Assembly: GCA_037576215.1 (NCBI GenBank)
Contig: JBANDB010000003.1
Location: 5,270,001 to 5,334,000, forward strand
Reading direction: 5' to 3'
Length of the DNA: 64,000 bases
Source of the DNA: Armillaria gallica
Taxonomy: Eukaryota > Basidiomycota > Agaricomycetes > Agaricales > Physalacriaceae
The translations under genes and the position numbers were made by a program. The notes under the pieces were generated by a model. The model was not told where the DNA came from. It made no database searches and was given only the letters and a program-made list of their open reading frames with translations. This document shows, piece by piece, positions 59,217 through 64,000 of this stretch; position 1 is the first letter of the stretch, and every line of letters starts with the position of its first letter.

Positions 59217-59466
59217 CTGTGATGGGATACAGTAATTGTGATGCGAGGCGAGCTGGGAAGGATAACAGAGTGCATGAGGAGTGGATGTCACGGTTTTAGG
59301 ATTGTATCTGGGTGTTTGTGGCTTATACTGTGAAAATCCATGGTGTTATTGAGAGTTGGCAGTGTTATAGAGTGTGTGAGGGTTATAATGGCATCATTTC
59401 GAAGGTATTGGGTGATGGATGGGTAAATCCATGAATTCTGAGCATACAGAGCCTGGAGGCTCATCA
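59217..59466 (-). repeat. LTR of the gypsy integrase relic
   Basis: Matches the solo copy at 45985-46243 and directly abuts integrase coding at 59467. The full LTR may start at TGTCACACCC (59010), giving about 457 bp, but the second copy does not confirm that part. Confidence 0.65.
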
Positions 59467-60726
59467 GCGGATCTGCTCCAGGTTGGCAGGTCACTTTTGC
59501 AATGTAACCGCTTGTCTTGCTATGAGATCCAATGTGGAGATTGCTGTTGTTGGTGGTTCAACCAGGTAAGACGCTTCCGCTATATCCAACGGTAGGATTG
59601 GTTCTACACCTGTTGCAACCTCGTAAGGGCTTTTCCCGATTGTTCACAGCAGAGTGACCCTTTCTGCCCAGATAACAGCATGTGCTACTTGACTCCATTT
59701 GTTTTCTACCCCTCCGCAGGCTTTGAACAGAGATTCTCTAGACCCACAGTGTCTCCATTCAATAACCCCTTGTGCTTGTGAGTTATAGGCAGATATGGTG
59801 ATATGGTGGATGTCGTATTGAGCGGCCAGTATTTCCAGAGTGGCTAGGAATGTGGGTCCATTATCCGTTACGATTTCTTGGAGGCTACCCCAATGGCAGA
59901 TGATATGCTCGAATATGAAGCATGCAATTCCCTCTGCGTTCTCATGCCTCAGCATTTTGAACTCTGGGTATGCACTCATGGAGCACCGGGCATGTACAAT
60001 GTACTTGAATCCATTGGATTTTGGAAGGTGGAAAGTGTCGACATAGACTTTGGAAAATAACGGAGTGGGATATGCAACAACAGGAGGAATATGCCATTTG
60101 TCTTTCTGGCGGATTTGACACATATGGCATGTCTTTATGAACCATTTGACATTGTCAAGCAGCTGAGGCCACCAGTGCCTTTTCAGGAGGTGGGTTCTAA
60201 CCGAGTAGACGCCTTTGTGTCTGAGCTCATCATGTGTGATCTGTAGCAGCCTGTATCATCTATCCACTGGCACAACCAGCTTGTGTTCTCCTCTGCTATC
60301 ATGTTTCCAGAGGTTGTTATCTAAGAGAAAGAAACCTGAAGCATAGTTAATAAAAGTTCTTTTCTGGTCTTTGGTCATTGAGGCGGGTACATGGAAATCC
60401 GAAAGGTAGTCTTGAACTAGCAGCACCCTTGCATCGTTAGATTTAGCTTTAGCACTCTGAGGAATCTCCACATCTGCATTCATTGGGATCGGATCTGCTG
60501 CTTGTGGGTGGATCTGGCAGTTTGCCAAAATCCGCATTGGAGAGAGAATTTTGCATCTGGATGCTTGCTCTTCTATGAGCGGGTTGATGATGTGCACGAA
60601 ACCATACGTCTTGTTGGCCCAGTCAGAATCGTCTCCTTGAGCAGGCTCATCACCTGGCTGCGGACACCTTCTTGACAACTCATCTACACCATGTTTGACT
60701 CCTATACCAGATTTAGCAGATTTCAT
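59467..60726 (-). pseudogene. Ty3/gypsy integrase relic
   Basis: Minus-strand frames 60726-60256 and 60123-59467. Seen: DELSRRCPQPGDEP (end of RNase H/linker); a VPVDR-containing segment; HMCQIRQK-type zinc-finger end; DTFHLPKSNGFKYIVHARCS; FEHIICHWGSLQEIVTDNGP; HHITISAYNSQAQGVIEW; and, after a stop at 59644, text matching the YEVATGVEPILPLDIAEASY region of gypsy integrases. DTFH and TDNG supply the first two acidic residues, and VIEW the glutamate of the D,D35E core. Polymerase and gag are missing upstream of 60726, so the element is truncated. Confidence 0.75.
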
Positions 60727-61408
60727 AGACCAGCTGCTTGCGCAAGTTGAAGCCTTGGAGAAGATGACTGACTCTTATGATGACAGTGTAGAAGATGGCT
60801 AAGTACATTTCCTTGCTACTCAATGGACACTATTTTACCTACATTTGCAAATTTCTTTAAATTTTTATCAGTTACTTTCAATGCACATTCATGATACCTA
60901 TGCCTGTGAGTGGGTGGATGGAAATCCGCTCGCTGAGCCATTTTTCTTTACCTTACATTTTCTTTGATCTCTCTACAAACCGCGACATGTATTCAACATG
61001 TACCGCCTGTGATGACTTACTGAGGCAATATCATTTCTTCACTGTTCTGCGTTTCTGCCAGGAATCAGAAAATTTTGCTGGGAGGTGTTTGCTCCACTAG
61101 CTCGCAATTTTCTTATCCCGATCCTCTCTCTACTTCATCACTTCAATTCTAACCCCTCAGCTAACTTTAGGTCTTACAAGGGCAACATCAAGTCAAAATA
61201 TGCAACTCTTCAAATTCTGTATGTACAAACATTCAAGGCTCCTCTATTGTATGAAGGTACTGCCTGTCTATTAAAAAATCAACTTCCTCTTCCTTCAATA
61301 TTATGCCGTCATCTGTGTTAAAAATTCTTAAAGTTCCAAGAGCACTATGTCCACCAAGATCATCCACCCAGCTAGGATTTCTGCCATGCCACTGAAGGAG
61401 AGGCACTC
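60727..61408. other. Spacer with no recognised feature
   Basis: 682 bp of AT-rich DNA between the gypsy integrase relic and the pseudogene at 61409. ORFs here are short and featureless. Confidence 0.35.
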
Positions 61409-63164
61409 TCAGGCATTGCCTTTTCCCTCTGCATTCCCTTCAGGCTGTTCTCCATCCACCAGGAGCATGCTGTTGGGATAGCGAGTTTGGAGGAAATGCT
61501 CCACCTCCTCATCAGAGAAGAGACTGGATCTCCTCAGCTCGTACTCGAGTGCCTGATGAGCTGCCACCAGCTGATGGGTGAGGGCAAGGATCCGATCCCA
61601 AGCTACCTCCCTCGGGTGGCTCAGACCACCAGAACAGCGCTCCTCCAAGTTGAAGGCAAAGTCAATAATGGGACCTAAAGGAGATGGTCAGTGAAGCACA
61701 GACTGGACAAATGTGGACCTACCATGACCAAGGGGAGGCCTGTGTTGCATCGGACACAAGCTGAACATGTTGTACTCATCAAGGAAATCCGTCACTGAAG
61801 GAGCTGATGACGGACCCACCTCGGGTTGGTCAGATGCACTGGCTGGTGTGGGATTGCCTTGATGCAAGCGGGGCACAAGCATGAAGGCTTGCGAGCACTT
61901 GGCAGGTGTCAGGTCTGCCCTCGCCTTGCCTTTTGTCAAGTGGGCCAGCTTCTTCCTCACAGGAGTGGCATGGGTGATGCGGTTAGGGCACCCATGACTA
62001 CTGATGAGGCACTTGGCACAAGTGGGGTGGCCATTGTCGGATTCAACTGGCAGGAGACATCAGCGCCCACCATGGCAGCGGCCGCACTTCTTATCCGCTG
62101 GCTGTTTCACAGAAGTTTAGTTGCATAAACCTAAAGAAAAGGAAATGCATACTTTGAGGAGGCCTTTCTCCTCCATCTCCACCATGTGAGCACACATGGC
62201 AGGCTGGGTTTTACCCTGCCTCAGCCACTGGTTGAGGTGGACTGGCCATCTGGTGCAGGTATAACCTACCCACAGAACCCAATCAGCAGTGAGCGCATGA
62301 GTAAAAAGAAAAACCTCACCTTTAGTTTTTAGGGCAGAATCTGACACTTCTCCACTGTTGAGCTGATCTACCTGCTCCTGCTCCTTGTCGGTGTTGCTAG
62401 TTTTATCGTCTTCCCCCCTTGGCAGCCATGTTCTTCTTCACCTCGATTTTCTCTTCGCTTGCCTCCACCTTTTTCTCCTCCTCTTCTTCCTCCTCTCCTT
62501 CTCCAGATGCAACCTGCCACTCCTCGCCTACCTCCTCTCTGCTATGCTCGCCCTCTGGCGCAGGCGGGTCTATATCCATTGGGGTGGTAGGTGGCTGAGC
62601 CACTCCGTAGCCCACATCGTTGTTGTTGTTGCCCTCCTCGTCACTTGGGCCAGTATCTGTATCTGAAGACACAGGGTCACTAGTGGCTAACCAAACTAGA
62701 TGAAGACATTTCAGCTCTGTTTTCACAAGGGCCCAGAAAAATAAAAACTTACATTTGCCTACAATATTTGATAAGTCCTGCCAGAAGGTGGGACTGTGGA
62801 CTGTGTTCTCTCGAATACTGGGGTGACAGAACCACTGAACGAAAGAGTGGATCCACGTGAAGACGGTTGTCTGTTGTCTTTGCAGAATGGAGGCATCCAT
62901 GCCTGTCACCCTGGAAAGCCGAGCTGTTTTATCCTACAGGAGTGTCAGATGTGGAGCGCACGCTGAGCAGTTGGGACTTACACAGAACCAGATGGACTTC
63001 ATCATCCACCAGATATGAGCAGGGGTCCACGCGTCTTTGGTGTGCTGAATAGGGTCAGCAAGAATGGAATTGTACAAAGAGCAGGCATGCGCTTCAGTCC
63101 AGTTGGATGGCACCCCCTGGCCACAGCGGAATGTGAAGTTGGTGAAGTTTGGTGGAGTGGACAT
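61409..63164 (-). pseudogene. Multi-exon gene of unknown function with a frameshift and a stop
   Basis: Splice signals give an orderly gene. Exon 1 is 63164-62982 (FTFRCGQGVPSNWTEAHACS; WTPAHIWWMMKSIWFC). Exon 2 starts at 62933 (ILQRQQTTVFTWIHSFVQWF). A 57-nt in-phase intron follows at the GTAAGT in GKCKF. An acidic Glu-rich region runs to 62403, then an exon with TRWPVHLNQWLRQG, then a CGRCHGG cysteine cluster with CAKCLISSHGCP. The last exon, 61674-61409, has AWDRILALTHQLVAAHQALE. A run of six G (minus strand, 62413-62418) causes a shift; one base fewer would restore reading into the next exon. A TGA lies after CHGGR (about 62061). The Cys clusters recall zinc-binding parts of uncharacterised Agaricomycete multicopy proteins. 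Function unknown. Confidence 0.55.
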
Positions 63165-64000
63165 GTTGAGAAGAGGATGGGTTTAGAAAGCTGAGAGGTG
63201 CAGATGTGCAGCCTACGCCACTGAAATTTTATATGGGCATGCTGGCACTATCCCTTTACAGGTGTCACTTGAAAAATTTCTATACTTCCACCTTAAATTT
63301 TCCTCGAAATGTTCTGGGAATGTGCCTACATTGTCATCTGCTACTTCCCTGCTAAGCAGAATTGACTCTTCGCTTCTCGCAACATTCCACCATGCTGATG
63401 TTCCATTCTGCAAGTTGTAATACGCATGCTTCTTGATCTTCTGGAACACCGATGGACCCCAGCCCTGACTGTTCTGGTTTCCCCTGGCCAATCATACTTC
63501 ACCCAGTTAGGTGATTCACACAACATTTTCCCAGGTGCCTCAGGTCCGCCTTGAACACCGAGGCCACCACTATCTTCTCTCTTACTAATCCTGACAGGGT
63601 TTTCTCATTCGGATCTGATGGCTGCGCATGACATATGATCATGTGGTTACAAGCAGACCAGTCCCCGATCCCTAAGCTGCTAGGATCTGCCACATGCAGC
63701 AGCAGATCCGCTGAACGAAGGCTGCCTACCAGCCATTACATGTAAGTCATCACAGTGCCCAACAAATAGGGTCCGCGCTTCAACTCCTCTCGCAACTTGA
63801 GCTTTGCAAAAAGGTTCTTAGCTCACTATTGCATTTCTTTCATTAAAGACCCTATGTGTCTACAATTGGCTATTCCTGGGGATATCCTAACTCCCCTAGC
63901 TCTGGACTATAAAAATCATGCCCCGCTTGCAAATCTGCAGTGGATATGCCTTCTTCCTCTCCTTCATAGTCGCTCTCCCACTCGTCTGCCATTCTGCCAT
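63165..64000. other. Right end of window, unidentified minus-strand frames
   Basis: Minus-strand ORFs at 63693-63499 and 63491-63213 show no known domain. At the edge, a minus-strand frame starting near 63991 reads MADEWESDYEGEEEG and ends after about 40 codons; it may be the first exon of another relic. A TATAAAA-like box is present at about 63225-63232 on the minus strand, upstream of the 63164 start. Confidence 0.3.

Overview
The window is nuclear DNA of a filamentous basidiomycete, most likely an Agaricomycete. The gene part has very short introns (mostly 45-60 nt) with fungal-type splice sites. The products are typical fungal ones: Mgm1, uS10 and eS28 ribosomal proteins, a SWI/SNF ARID subunit, an SSU1-family sulfite exporter and a PL3 pectate lyase. 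The repeat part carries transposon families common in Agaricomycetes: Helitron, Plavaka, CACTA-like and Ty3/gypsy.

Positions 1-22448 are gene-dense and rich in CpG. Twelve genes were rebuilt exon by exon: the 3' part of MGM1 (+), a peroxisomal SCP2-domain protein (-), a DHDPS/KDG-aldolase family enzyme (+), a RAD51D-like recombinase paralogue (-), a heavily split PL3 pectate lyase (-), an SSU1-type transporter (-), RPS28 (-), a TMEM41/VTT-domain membrane protein (+), a SWI1-like ARID protein (+), a CWC16/CCDC130 splicing factor (-), RPS20 (+) and an inositol polyphosphate 5-phosphatase (+). Three pairs are divergent and share short promoters (SCP2/aldolase, RPS28/VTT, CWC16/RPS20). Two pairs are convergent (aldolase/RAD51D and SWI1/CWC16). 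Of 57 introns placed, six are best explained as GC-AG rather than GT-AG, an unusually high share.

Positions 22449-64000 are a nested transposon graveyard, visibly poor in CpG, with no clearly intact host gene. In order it holds: a 624-bp hAT-like MITE with a near-perfect 8-bp target duplication; the Rep half of a broken Helitron (+); a Plavaka transposase relic (-) divergent from a DUF6698-like gene (+), together lying where the Helitron is interrupted; the PIF1-helicase half of the Helitron (+); two Ty3/gypsy gag-protease relics (+) around a 3-kb block of unidentified minus-strand ORFs and a CTTAAG-rich array; diverged LTR-like direct repeats; an unidentified relic cut by LTRs; a Ty3/gypsy element (-) in which reverse transcriptase runs straight into the LTR; an F-box/LRR-like relic; a CACTA-like transposase relic (-); a gypsy integrase relic (-) with its LTR; and a multi-exon pseudogene (-) near the right end. 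Most in-frame stops in the Helitron are TGA where a CGA arginine codon would fit, which points to CpG deamination (methylation or RIP-like decay).

The genes in the left half do not form one pathway. They are housekeeping functions plus two genes of ecological interest (pectate lyase, sulfite efflux). The most unusual biology seen is splicing (GC-AG enrichment, a 6-nt micro-exon, a 5-phosphatase with its catalytic domain split by two long inserts) and the Plavaka/DUF6698 divergent unit. All calls come from reading the sequence; no database search was possible.
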